A DNA stretch of 64,000 nt. Origin: Stutzerimonas stutzeri (GTDB lineage: Bacteria; Pseudomonadota; Gammaproteobacteria; Pseudomonadales; Pseudomonadaceae). The notes under the pieces were generated by a model. The model was not told the origin of the DNA, did not search any database, and was given only the letters and a program-made list of their open reading frames with translations. The stretch's first letter is position 1. The number at the start of each line of letters is the position of its first letter. This document shows, piece after piece, positions 46,304 through 54,298 of the stretch. A program made the translations under genes and the position numbers. The stretch spans positions 1 to 64,000 of the forward strand of contig NZ_JAMOIH010000010.1 of NCBI RefSeq assembly GCF_024448955.1, in the 5' to 3' direction.

Positions 46304-46819
46304 TCACATCGTCTGCAGACGGAACAGCGCGATCTTGTTGATCTCGCTCACTGCCCGGTCGAATTCCTGCTCCGGGGTGTTGTGCAGACGTTCCTCGAAC
46401 GCCGCCAGGATCTGGTGCCGGTTGCTGCCCTTGACCGCCATGATGAAGATGAAACCGAACTTGTCCTTGTAGGCCTCGTTCAGCTCGGTGAAGCGTGCGA
46501 ATTCCTCGGCGGTGCATTCATGGATGCCGGCGCCGGCCTGCTCCGAGGTGCTGGAGGCTGTCAGCTCGCCACGCACGGCGGCCTTGCCGGCCAGATCCGG
46601 GTGCGCGTTGATCAACGCCAGCTGCGTTTCACGCGGCGCGCTCAGGAGAATGTCGGCCATGCGTGCATGCAGCGTCTCGATGTCGTCGAGACTGGCATCG
46701 ACACCCTTGTCATAAGCCTGCTCCGCGACCCACGGCGAGTGCTCGTAGATGTCGGCGAAGGCAGCGACAAATGCGTCACGGTCGAGGCTGGAAGGCTGCA
46801 ATGTCTGAAAACGGCTCAT
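46304..46819 (-). CDS. uraD: 2-oxo-4-hydroxy-4-carboxy-5-ureidoimidazoline decarboxylase
   Basis: This 171-residue enzyme decarboxylates OHCU to (S)-allantoin. The catalytic histidine is His73 in INAHPDLAGKAA, and the helical family segments (FTELNEAYKDKFGFIFIMAVKG) are intact. The start at 46819 overlaps the puuE stop by four bases, so translation is coupled. UraD works after UraH and stops spontaneous formation of racemic allantoin. Confidence 0.94.
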   Translation of the reverse strand: MSRFQTLQPSSLDRDAFVAAFADIYEHSPWVAEQAYDKGVDASLDDIETLHARMADILLSAPRETQLALINAHPDLAGKAAVRGELTASSTSEQAGAGIHECTAEEFARFTELNEAYKDKFGFIFIMAVKGSNRHQILAAFEERLHNTPEQEFDRAVSEINKIALFRLQTM

Positions 46820-47748
46820 GCGGCGGGTTCCTGTTTCAAAGGGTGAGTGGCGTGCCAGTGGCGTGCGATATCGACACGGCGGGCGAACCATACCTGCTCG
46901 TGACTCTTGGCGTACTCGACGAAGCGCTGCAGTGCGGCCAGACGTGCCGGGCGACCCAGCAGGCGACAGTGCATCCCGATGGACAGCATCTTGGGCGCGC
47001 CCTCGGTGCCTTCGGCATAGAGCACATCGAAGGCATCCTTCAGGTACTTGAAGAAGTCGTCGCCGGTGTTGAAGCCCTGCACCTGGGTGAAGCGCATGTC
47101 GTTGGTGTCCAGCGTGTAGGGGATCACCAGATGCGGCTTGTCCGGAGTGGATTCGGGGTCCCAGTAGGGCAGATCGTCGTCGTAGGTGTCGCAGTCATAG
47201 AGGAAACCGCCTTCCTCGCGTACCAGACGGCGTGTGTTCGGGCCGGTGCGGCCGGTGTACCAGCCCAGCGGACGTTCACCGGTGATATCGGTCAGGATGC
47301 GGATGGCCTCGAGCATATGCTCGCGCTCTTCGGCCTCGTCCATGTACTGATAGTCGATCCAGCGATAGCCGTGGCTGCAGATCTCGTGGCCATCGGCGAC
47401 CATCGCCTTGATCACGTCCGGATGCCGTTGCGCGGCCATGGCCACGGCAAAAATGGTCAGCGGAATATCGTGTTTGCGGAACAGCTTGAGCAGACGCCAG
47501 ACACCGGCGCGGCTGCCGTATTCGTAGAGCGACTCCATGCTCATGTGACGCACGCCCTGGAACGGCTGGGCAGAAACCATCTCGGAAAGAAAGGCTTCGG
47601 ACTCCTTGTCACCATGCAATACGCAGCGCTCGCCGCCTTCTTCGTAATTGAGCACGAAGGACAGGGCGATGCGGGCATTGCCCGGCCATTGCGGATGGGG
47701 TGGGTTTTCGGCATAGCCGATAAGGTCACGAGGGTAGTCGGCGCTCAC
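46816..47748 (-). CDS. puuE: Allantoinase PuuE (polysaccharide-deacetylase-like)
   Basis: This 310-residue enzyme hydrolyses allantoin to allantoate. It belongs to the polysaccharide deacetylase-like, metal-cofactor-independent allantoinases. The pattern NYEEGGERCVLHGD, GHEICSHGYRWIDYQ and GWYTGRTGPNTRRLV is typical. The start is a GTG with an AAGGA site seven bases before it. It is the first gene of the group with uraD, allA and puuD, and a TTGTNNACAA site lies about 60 bases upstream. Confidence 0.94.
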   Translation of the reverse strand: MSADYPRDLIGYAENPPHPQWPGNARIALSFVLNYEEGGERCVLHGDKESEAFLSEMVSAQPFQGVRHMSMESLYEYGSRAGVWRLLKLFRKHDIPLTIFAVAMAAQRHPDVIKAMVADGHEICSHGYRWIDYQYMDEAEEREHMLEAIRILTDITGERPLGWYTGRTGPNTRRLVREEGGFLYDCDTYDDDLPYWDPESTPDKPHLVIPYTLDTNDMRFTQVQGFNTGDDFFKYLKDAFDVLYAEGTEGAPKMLSIGMHCRLLGRPARLAALQRFVEYAKSHEQVWFARRVDIARHWHATHPLKQEPAA

Positions 47749-47810
47749 TTGTTATTCCTTATTTGAATACGGGTCGCCACCGTGAATTGCTGTACGACCG
47801 TCATGGATCA

Positions 47811-47820
47811 ATTGTATACA
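47811..47820. promoter_or_regulatory. TTGTNNACAA operator, site 4
   Basis: TTGTATACAA, a perfect palindrome, lies 63 bases before puuE in the puuE-uraH intergenic region. Confidence 0.7.
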
Positions 47821-47971
47821 AAACGTTTTGCAGTTTGTAAATCACCAATCTTTAAATTTTCTCGCGCGCCGTTCGGTGGTAGCGATTGCCACGCTCGTCC
47901 TTCAAGGACGTACGCTCTGGATAGGGCGTCTGCAACGGGCAGGGTGGTAGGTAAGATGAAAAGGTTTTAGA

Positions 47972-47981
47972 TTGTGTACAA
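47972..47981. promoter_or_regulatory. TTGTNNACAA operator, site 5
   Basis: TTGTGTACAA within ATTGTGTACAAT lies about 110 bases before uraH. It is 161 bases from site 4. Confidence 0.7.
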
Positions 47982-48093
47982 TTTTTATTGAAACTGTCTT
48001 TCAAAAGCCTGTACGCATGCTATGCTCGAACCCAGTCCACACCAATCACAAGAGGAGGCGGGCATTAGCGGTTTATCCGCGATGCCAGAATCT

Positions 48094-48447
48094 ATGGGAC
48101 GTTTGACTACTCATGTACTGGATGCCGCGCACGGCTGCCCCGGCAGCGACATCCGCATCGAACTCTATCGGGTTGAAGGCGAGCGCCTCGAGCTGATCAC
48201 CACGCGCCAGACCAATGCCGATGGCCGTTGCGATTCACCATTGCTGGAAGGGGACGACTACCGTTCCGGCGTTTACCAGCTGCAGTTCAGTGCCGGCGAT
48301 TACTATCGCGGTCGTGGCGTGCAACTGCCCGAGCCGGCGTTTCTGGACGTGGTCGTGCTGCGCTTCGGCATCAGCGCCGAGCAGGATCATTACCACGTGC
48401 CGCTGCTGATTTCTCCGTACAGCTACTCTACTTATCGCGGTAGCTGA
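48094..48447 (+). CDS. uraH: 5-hydroxyisourate hydrolase
   Basis: This 117-residue transthyretin-like enzyme hydrolyses 5-hydroxyisourate, the product of PuuD, to OHCU. The start GRLTTHVLDAAHGCPG and the C-terminal YRGS are diagnostic, and the ATG at 48094 gives the usual family length. The only strong ribosome site, AGAGGAGG (48051-48058), lies five bases before an in-frame ATT at 48064 and well before the ATG codons at 48082 and 48094. The true start is therefore uncertain and could include up to about ten extra residues. It is divergent from puuE and shares two operator sites with it. Confidence 0.9.
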   Translation: MGRLTTHVLDAAHGCPGSDIRIELYRVEGERLELITTRQTNADGRCDSPLLEGDDYRSGVYQLQFSAGDYYRGRGVQLPEPAFLDVVVLRFGISAEQDHYHVPLLISPYSYSTYRGS

Positions 48448-48498
48448 GCGGCAGTACGCGCTCCCATGCGTAAAACTTGACTCTCTTTGAGTCTTCGC

Positions 48499-48523
48499 CC
48501 CGCCTCTATGGCGGGTTTTTTTT
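48499..48523 (+). terminator. Terminator after uraH
   Basis: A CCCGCC / GGCGGG stem with a five-base loop and eight T residues lies about 50 bases after the uraH stop. Confidence 0.92.
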
Positions 48524-48556
48524 GGGCTTAGGAAAGGGCCTGTGCAGGTGAACTCG

Positions 48557-48644
48557 CCTTGCTGTTCGCGAGCAAGCTCGCTCCTACAGACAGAGCATGG
48601 AGCTTAGGATCGTATAGGAGCGAGCTTGCTCGCGAACAGCAAGG
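48557..48644. repeat. REP-type inverted pair (REPIN)
   Basis: The two arms at 48557-48586 and 48615-48644 are perfect reverse complements over 30 bases, containing GAGCGAGCTTGCTCGCGA. This is the palindromic core known from Pseudomonas REP elements. The spacer is 28 bases. Confidence 0.92.
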
Positions 48645-48942
48645 CTAGAGCACAACCCGCACGCAGCGGAGTGGTTAGGGGCAAGCAGCGATGCCGTCCG
48701 ATATCCACCGAACAAGGCGGTTTGGTGCGGTTGAAAGGCCTGGTCTTAGCAGTACGCGATAGCGCGCCGAGGCTGTACACCGGCTCGCAGCATAGATCCG
48801 GCACGGCTACAGATCATGCTGGCAGCTGCGGAGCGATGGGCAGGTCGGCGCTGAGAAGCTGCCGCAGAACGGCGGCGAAGAACAGACTAACTTGGCGCCC
48901 AAGCCGAAGAGCTGCCAGAGCAAGAGCGCTTGGCGCAGCCAA
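48645..48942. other. Gene-free stretch between the REP pair and the AzgA permease
   Basis: A short plus-strand frame (48626-48949) exists, but its composition is basic and low in hydrophobic residues and it lacks a good ribosome site. I treat it as non-coding or repeat-derived. Nothing else is recognised. Confidence 0.4.
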
Positions 48943-48946
48943 AACA

Positions 48947-48975
48947 TAAAAAGCCCCACCGCCGAAGCGATGGGG
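48947..48975 (-). terminator. Terminator after the AzgA permease
   Basis: On the minus strand a GCCCCATCG / CGGTGGGGC-type stem is followed by five T residues, about 20 bases beyond the stop. Confidence 0.8.
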
Positions 48976-48993
48976 CCGCTCGATTCGCCAGGC

Positions 48994-50340
48994 TTAGAGG
49001 AAGGCGAACTTGGCGATGAAGATCACGCAAAGTACATACAGGCTGATCGACACCTTGTCCCGCTGGCCAGTCAGGATCTTCAGCGTGGCGTAGGTCAGAA
49101 AGCCCAGGGCGATGCCGTTGGCGATGGAGAAGGTCAACGGCATCATCACCACGGTCACGATCGCCGGGATGGTATCGGTGTGGTCCTTCCAGTCGATGTG
49201 CGCCATACCACTCATCATCAGCATCGCTACGTAAATCAGCGCGCCGGCAGTGGCGTAGGCGGGAATCATGCCGGCCAGCGGGGCGAAGAACATGGCCGCG
49301 AGGAACAGCACGCCAACAGTGATTGCGGTCAGACCGGTGCGGCCACCGGCCGCCACACCCGCAGCGCTCTCCACGTAGCTTGTGACCGGCGGGCAGCCGA
49401 CAAAGGCCCCGGCGACGCTGGAGGTACTGTCGGCTTTCAGCGCGCGGGAGAGGTTCTGGATCTGACCGTCGTCGTCGACCAGGTTCGCCCGATGTGCGAC
49501 GCCCATCAGCGTGCCGGCGGTGTCGAACATATTGACGAACAGGAACGCCAGAATGACGCTGATCATCGCCACGTTGAAGGCACCGGCGACGTCCATCGCC
49601 AGGAAGGTCGGCGCCAGGCTCGGCGGCATCGACACCAGCCCGTTGTATTCCACCAGACCCATGGCCAGGCCGATGCCGGTGACTACGAGCATGCTGACCA
49701 GGATTGCGCCGAACACATTGCGATGACTGAGCACGGCGATCATCAGGAAACAGATCGCTGCCAGCAAGGCGTTGGGTTCGCCGAACGACCCCATGGTCAG
49801 CAGCGTGGCAGGGTTGTCGACGACGATACCGGCGGTCTTCAGGCCGATCAGACCGAGGAACAGCCCGACCCCGGCGCCCATGGCGAAGCGCAGGCTCATC
49901 GGAATGCTGTTGAGCAGCCATTCGCGTAGCCGTGACAGGCTCATGATCATGAACAGAATGCCTGACAGGAAAACCGCTCCCAGCGCAATTTCCCAGCTGT
50001 AGCCCATCTCGCCGACCACCGTGTAGGTGAAGAACGCGTTCAGGCCCATACCCGGCGCGAGACCCACCGGCCAGTTGGCATAGAGACCCATGAGCATGCA
50101 GCCCAATGCGGCACCGACACAGGTTGCGACGAACGCCGCGCCGTGGTCGATGCCCGCAGCCGCCATGATGTTCGGGTTGACGAAGATGATGTAGGCCATG
50201 GTGACGAAGGTCGTCAGGCCAGCGAGCAGTTCCGTTTTGACGCTGGTGCGGTGTTCGCTGAGTTTGAAGAATCGGTCGAGCCAGCCGGGGTTGTTTGGTT
50301 GCAGCGCGGCGGTCTGCTGTTCCTGCTTGGTGGTGTCCAC
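48994..50340 (-). CDS. AzgA-type purine permease
   Basis: This 448-residue inner-membrane protein of the AzgA/PbuG branch carries adenine, guanine or hypoxanthine. Segments VTMAYIIFVNPNIM, GLAPGMGLNAFFTYTV and FVNMFDTAGTLMGVA are family hallmarks. I start at the GTG at 50340 because GAGG lies eight bases before it; a longer frame begins at 50373. Both a RutR-like box and a TTGTNNACAA site lie upstream, so it may respond to both regulators. Confidence 0.9.
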   Translation of the reverse strand: MDTTKQEQQTAALQPNNPGWLDRFFKLSEHRTSVKTELLAGLTTFVTMAYIIFVNPNIMAAAGIDHGAAFVATCVGAALGCMLMGLYANWPVGLAPGMGLNAFFTYTVVGEMGYSWEIALGAVFLSGILFMIMSLSRLREWLLNSIPMSLRFAMGAGVGLFLGLIGLKTAGIVVDNPATLLTMGSFGEPNALLAAICFLMIAVLSHRNVFGAILVSMLVVTGIGLAMGLVEYNGLVSMPPSLAPTFLAMDVAGAFNVAMISVILAFLFVNMFDTAGTLMGVAHRANLVDDDGQIQNLSRALKADSTSSVAGAFVGCPPVTSYVESAAGVAAGGRTGLTAITVGVLFLAAMFFAPLAGMIPAYATAGALIYVAMLMMSGMAHIDWKDHTDTIPAIVTVVMMPLTFSIANGIALGFLTYATLKILTGQRDKVSISLYVLCVIFIAKFAFL

Positions 50341-50430
50341 AAGGTGTTCCTCATCGTTCTTGTTGTCTATCACCCAGAGCGCGGTACTCTCGAGGGCAGG
50401 TGATGGTTAGGCTCGTCCTGTTCGGTTTTT

Positions 50431-50446
50431 TTGACCGAGAGGTCAG
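50431..50446. promoter_or_regulatory. RutR-like box before the AzgA permease
   Basis: TTGACCGAGAGGTCAG matches the RutR pattern TTGACCANNTGGTCAA at 11 of 14 defined positions with the same spacing. It lies about 90 bases before the permease start. Confidence 0.6.
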
Positions 50447-50469
50447 GAAGGCTTGACGCGATTATGCTT

Positions 50470-50479
50470 TTGTATACAA
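50470..50479. promoter_or_regulatory. TTGTNNACAA operator, site 6
   Basis: TTGTATACAA, a perfect palindrome identical to site 4, lies 130 bases before the AzgA permease start. Confidence 0.68.
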
Positions 50480-50600
50480 GAATTGCAACTCGATTTGCAG
50501 AATTTCCGCCTGTTAATCGTCGCTGCAGAATTCTTCTCAGCCGTGCGGCGACTTTGCTGCTGGCAGAGGGGACTTCCCAAGAGGCGATGTTTCTTCTTGA

Positions 50601-50610
50601 TTGTGCACAA
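50601..50610. promoter_or_regulatory. TTGTNNACAA operator, site 7
   Basis: TTGTGCACAA within ATTGTGCACAAT (50600-50611), identical to site 3, lies 100 bases before the GntR gene, consistent with autoregulation. Confidence 0.7.
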
Positions 50611-50710
50611 TAAATAGCTATTTATTTGCCTGTTTGACTATCTGACTACTGCCAGCAACGTCCCGAAGGCAGTAAAGTTCGGTCTGCCGAAATTTCTGAC
50701 GCGAGTCACC

Positions 50711-51466
50711 ATGAACGAACAGCTGCAGCCTCTGAAAAAGCCGACACGAAATGGCAAGGCCCGGACCGGAACCCAGGACGACATCGTTTACGCTCATATT
50801 TTCGACGCTATTCTCGAACAACGGCTGGCACCGGGCACCAAGCTCAGCGAAGAAGCGCTGGGGGAAATTTTTGGCGTGAGTCGCACCATCATCCGGCGCG
50901 CGCTGTCGCGGCTGGCTCATGAAGGGGTTGTGCTGCTGCGCCCGAACCGCGGCGCGGTGGTCGCCAGTCCGAGCGTCGAGGAGGCCCGGCAGATCTTCTT
51001 CGCGCGGCGCCTGGTGGAGCGGGCAATCACCGAGCTGGCGGTACAGCATGCTACTGACGAACAACTCGCCGAATTGCGACAGATGGTGCTCGATGAGCAG
51101 GATTGCTTCGCTCGTGGTGACCGTGGCGCCGGTATTCGACTCTCGGGCGAGTTTCACTTGAAACTGGCAGAGGCGGCGAAGAATGCCCCGCTGGTGAGCT
51201 TTCAGCGCAGCCTGGTGTCCCAGACCTCGCTGATCATCGCCCAGTACGAAAGTGGCAATCGCTCGCATTGCTCGTACGACGAACACAACCAACTGATCGA
51301 CGCCATTGCCGCTCGCGACAGCGAGAAGGCGGTGAGCCTGATGCTGCACCACATGGATCATATCGACAGCAAGCTCAATCTTGACGAAGACAGCGCCTCG
51401 GATGATCTGCATGCGGTGTTTTCGCACATCTTAGGAAAGGCCGGGAAAGCCGCAAAAAAGCGCTGA
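50711..51466 (+). CDS. GntR family regulator, FadR subfamily
   Basis: This 251-residue regulator has an N-terminal winged helix (about residues 25-85, LSEEALGEIFGVSRTIIRRALSRLAHEGVV) and a helical FCD-type ligand-binding domain. That domain carries typical metal- or acid-binding residues (FHLKLAEAAKN, YDEHNQLIDAIAARD, MLHHMDHI). It sits between purine permease and guanine deaminase genes, and its own promoter region has two TTGTNNACAA sites. This makes it the best candidate for the protein that binds that motif. The ligand (a purine or pathway intermediate) is inferred. Confidence 0.9.
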   Translation: MNEQLQPLKKPTRNGKARTGTQDDIVYAHIFDAILEQRLAPGTKLSEEALGEIFGVSRTIIRRALSRLAHEGVVLLRPNRGAVVASPSVEEARQIFFARRLVERAITELAVQHATDEQLAELRQMVLDEQDCFARGDRGAGIRLSGEFHLKLAEAAKNAPLVSFQRSLVSQTSLIIAQYESGNRSHCSYDEHNQLIDAIAARDSEKAVSLMLHHMDHIDSKLNLDEDSASDDLHAVFSHILGKAGKAAKKR

Positions 51467-51883
51467 ACCCAATTTCACAGCGCTGTCGTCGTACATACGT
51501 AGGGTGAGCTAGCCCACCAGTAAGTTAGCCCTTGGTGGGCTGAAGCGGAACGCCGCCCGGCCCACCTGCCATCCTGGGGAAGTGGGAAAGTCGAAAAAGA
51601 CGCTGAGGCTGGAACGGCTTATTCAAAGCCAAAGGTGCGCGGAGCGCACCCTACGGTGCTGACTCAGCTTCACAGCGCGGTCGTCGGATGCCAGCGTGAA
51701 TAAGTAGGGTGGGCTTTAGCCCACCAGCAGAATAGTTCTTGGTGGGCTGAACCGGAACGCCGCCCGTCCCACCCTGGATTGCTGGAGAAGGCGGGAAAAT
51801 CCGCGAAAGCGCGAAGGCTGGACGAAAAGCAGGCCCTACGGCGTAGCGCTTTTCTCCTCCAGCCTCCAGAGTTTCTATCGTCT
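51467..51883. repeat. Duplicated intergenic repeat region after the GntR gene
   Basis: Two related copies of a roughly 115-base block lie at 51473-51592 and 51669-51798. Each contains TTCACAGCGC then GTCGTCG, then a hairpin GGGTGGGCTTTAGCCCACC or a variant, then TTGGTGGGCTGAA and GGAACGCCGCCCG. A GCGGAGCGCACCCTACGG motif lies between them. A heptamer-type hairpin ends the region (about 51776-51880). No gene is supported. Confidence 0.75.
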
Positions 51884-53185
51884 TTACGCTTTCTTGTGCA
51901 CCGAAACGCCAGCGGCGTAGGTTTCCTTCACAGCGCGGTCGTCGCCGAGGATCATCAGGGCGAAGAGCCGCTCTTCCAAACTGCGTGCCTGGTTCAGGCG
52001 GTACTCGATCAGCGGCGTGGCCTTGTAATCCAGCACCACGAAGTCCGCATCCTTGCCCGGTTGCAGGTTGCCGATCCGGTCGTCCAGATAGAGCGCGCGG
52101 GCACCGCCCAGGGTGGCGAGATACAGTGACTTGAACGGGTCCAGTTTCTTGCCCTGCAACTGCATGACCTTGTAGGCCTCGTTCAGCGATTGCAGTTGGG
52201 AGAAGCTGGTCCCGGCGCCGACGTCGGTACCCAGGCCCACGCGCACGCCAAAGCCTTCCACTTTCTCCAGATCGAACAGGCCGCTGCCCAGGAACAAGTT
52301 GGAGGTCGGGCAGAAGGCCACCGCCGAGCCGGTTTCGCCCAGGCGCCGACATTCGTCATCGCACAGGTGCACGCCGTGGGCGAACACCGAGCGCGCGCCG
52401 ATCAGGCCGTGATGGTCGTAGACGTCCAGGTAGCCCTTGCGCTCTGGGAACAGCTCGCGCACCCATTCGATCTCCTTGCGGTTCTCGGACAGGTGGGTGT
52501 GCATGTACAGCTCCGGGTATTCCTTGAACAGCTTGCCGGCTAGCGCCAGTTGCTCCGGTGTGCTGGTCGGCGCGAAGCGTGGCGTGACGGCGTAATGCAG
52601 GCGGCCTTTGCCGTGCCAGCGTTCGATCAGTTCTTTGCTGTCGGCGTAGCCGGATTCGGCAGTGTCGGTGAGGTAGTCCGGTGCGTTGCGGTCCATCAGT
52701 ACCTTGCCGGCGACCATTCGTAGGTTGCGCTTTTCACAAGCCTCGAAGAAAGCATCCACCGATTCCTTGTGCACGCTGCCGAACACCAGCGCCGTGGTGG
52801 TGCCGTTGCGCAGCAGTTCGCTCAGGAACATCTCGGCGACTTCGCTGGCGTGAGCCTTGTCGGAGAAGGCGCGTTCGGTTGGGAAGGTATAGGTGTTGAG
52901 CCAGTCCAGCAGCTGTTCGCCATAGGACGCGATCATGCCGGTCTGTGGGTAATGAATATGGGTGTCGATGAAGCCGGGGGTGATCAGCGCATCCTGATAT
53001 TCGATCACCTCGGTGCCGGTCGGCAGGGTGGACAGCAGGTCGGCAGCCGCGCCGATACGCGCGACCTTGCCGTCCTCGACGACCAACAGGCCATCTTCGA
53101 AATATTCGTAGGAAGATTCGATGTCCACCTCGCGCGGGTCGGCGAGAGCGTGGAGTAGGGCGGCACGGTAGGCTTTGCGGGACAT
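51884..53185 (-). CDS. guaD: Guanine deaminase
   Basis: This 433-residue zinc amidohydrolase converts guanine to xanthine and ammonia. The zinc ligands HIH (about 76 and 78), MHTHLSENRKEIE, the later HGVHLCDDE and GLGTDVGAGTSFS are all in place. The ATG at 53185 (MSRKAYRAALL) is the usual start. It is the last gene of the xdh group, about 87 bases after xdhC, with an imperfect inverted repeat between them. It feeds xanthine to XdhAB. Confidence 0.95.
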   Translation of the reverse strand: MSRKAYRAALLHALADPREVDIESSYEYFEDGLLVVEDGKVARIGAAADLLSTLPTGTEVIEYQDALITPGFIDTHIHYPQTGMIASYGEQLLDWLNTYTFPTERAFSDKAHASEVAEMFLSELLRNGTTTALVFGSVHKESVDAFFEACEKRNLRMVAGKVLMDRNAPDYLTDTAESGYADSKELIERWHGKGRLHYAVTPRFAPTSTPEQLALAGKLFKEYPELYMHTHLSENRKEIEWVRELFPERKGYLDVYDHHGLIGARSVFAHGVHLCDDECRRLGETGSAVAFCPTSNLFLGSGLFDLEKVEGFGVRVGLGTDVGAGTSFSQLQSLNEAYKVMQLQGKKLDPFKSLYLATLGGARALYLDDRIGNLQPGKDADFVVLDYKATPLIEYRLNQARSLEERLFALMILGDDRAVKETYAAGVSVHKKA

Positions 53186-53210
53186 GACAATTCTCGGTAC
53201 AGGATATTTT

Positions 53211-53270
53211 GTAGGGTGCGCTGCGCGCACCGTGACGGTGGTATTGATCGGTGTGCGGAGCGCACCCTAC
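53211..53270. repeat. Imperfect inverted repeat between xdhC and guaD
   Basis: GTAGGGTGCGC at the left arm and GCGCACCCTAC at the right arm can pair, with a partly paired middle. The right arm resembles the piece at about 51636-51655. Confidence 0.75.
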
Positions 53271-53272
53271 GG

Positions 53273-54124
53273 TCAGCCCCGGCGTGACGCGGGCACTAGC
53301 ATCGGTACGGGCTTTTCGCCGTCTACGCTCTTTTCGCCGCTTTTGTCACCAAAATGGGCGTTGTAAGTGGCGATTACTTCGCCTGCGATGGAGACAGCGA
53401 TCTCCACCGGCAGCTTGCCTTTCACCTCGGCGATGCCCATCGGGCAACGCATGCGCTGGACGGTTTCGGGCTGGAAGCCGCGGTCGCGCAGGCGGTGCTC
53501 GAACTTGGCTCGCTTGCTCTTCGAGCCGATCAGACCGTAGTAGGTAAAATCGTTGCGCTCGAGGATCGCCGCGGTCAGCTCGAGATCCAGCTGGTGATTG
53601 TGCGTCATAACGATGAAGTAGCTGCCGGCGGGCATGTGCTCCACCTCGTCGACCACTTCGTCATTGACGACCTTTTCCACGCCGGCGGGAATCTGCGCGG
53701 GGAATTCGTTATCGCGCGAATCGATCCAGCGCACCTTGCACGGCAGGCTGGCCAGCAGCGGCACCAACGCACGGCCGACGTGGCCGGCGCCGAACACGGC
53801 GATGTGCGCCTGCGGTTGGCCCATGGGCTCGAACAGCAGCACCGTGGCACCGCCGCAGCACTGCCCGAGGCTGGCGCCGAGAGAGAAGCGCTCCAGACGG
53901 GTGTCACGCACGCGGTTTTCCAGCATTTCGCGGGCGATCTTCTGGGCCTTGTATTCCAAATGACCGCCGCCGATGGTGTCGTACAGGCGCTCGCGGCTGA
54001 CTACCATCTTCGAGCCGGCATTGCGCGGCGTCGAGCCGCGCTCCTCGATGATGGTCACCAACACGCAGGGTTCGCCGCGTTGCTGCAAGTCGGCGAGTGC
54101 TTCGATCCAGACCGTGTTGCTCAT
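53273..54124 (-). CDS. xdhC: Xanthine dehydrogenase accessory protein XdhC
   Basis: This 283-residue protein inserts the sulfurated molybdenum cofactor into xanthine dehydrogenase. The N-terminal XdhC/CoxI domain (LVTIIEERGSTPRNAGSKMVV, GGGHLEYKAQ, GQCCGG) is followed by a Rossmann-type domain (VFGAGHVGRAL, THNHQLDLEL, GLIGSKSKRAKFEHRL). The ATG at 54124 (MSNTVWIEAL) is favoured over the longer frame. It lies 174 bases after xdhB, a gap filled by a REP pair. Confidence 0.95.
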   Translation of the reverse strand: MSNTVWIEALADLQQRGEPCVLVTIIEERGSTPRNAGSKMVVSRERLYDTIGGGHLEYKAQKIAREMLENRVRDTRLERFSLGASLGQCCGGATVLLFEPMGQPQAHIAVFGAGHVGRALVPLLASLPCKVRWIDSRDNEFPAQIPAGVEKVVNDEVVDEVEHMPAGSYFIVMTHNHQLDLELTAAILERNDFTYYGLIGSKSKRAKFEHRLRDRGFQPETVQRMRCPMGIAEVKGKLPVEIAVSIAGEVIATYNAHFGDKSGEKSVDGEKPVPMLVPASRRG

Positions 54125-54195
54125 GGTTCTGTCCTTCGTTGTCCGGGTGGAAGGCCGCAAAGCGTCTTCCACCAAACGATCATGCTGCGACTTAT

Positions 54196-54296
54196 TGTAG
54201 GAGCGAGCTTGCTCGCGAAAATGCGCTCGCCAACTGCTTCGGCGTTACGTCAAAAAGCTTCGCGAGCAAGCACTGGGCGTCCCCCTCGCTCCTACA
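54196..54296. repeat. REP-type pair with a 14-base insertion
   Basis: The left arm (54196-54219) is TGTAGGAGCGAGCTTGCTCG then CGAA. The right arm is its complement but is split by CACTGGGCGTCCCC into 54259-54270 and 54285-54296. It lies between xdhB and xdhC. Confidence 0.85.
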
Positions 54297-54298
54297 GG

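Noticed and set aside
48626..48949. Small plus-strand gene of 107 residues after uraH
   Set aside because: It begins within a REP arm, has no ribosome site and has a composition unlike a folded protein.
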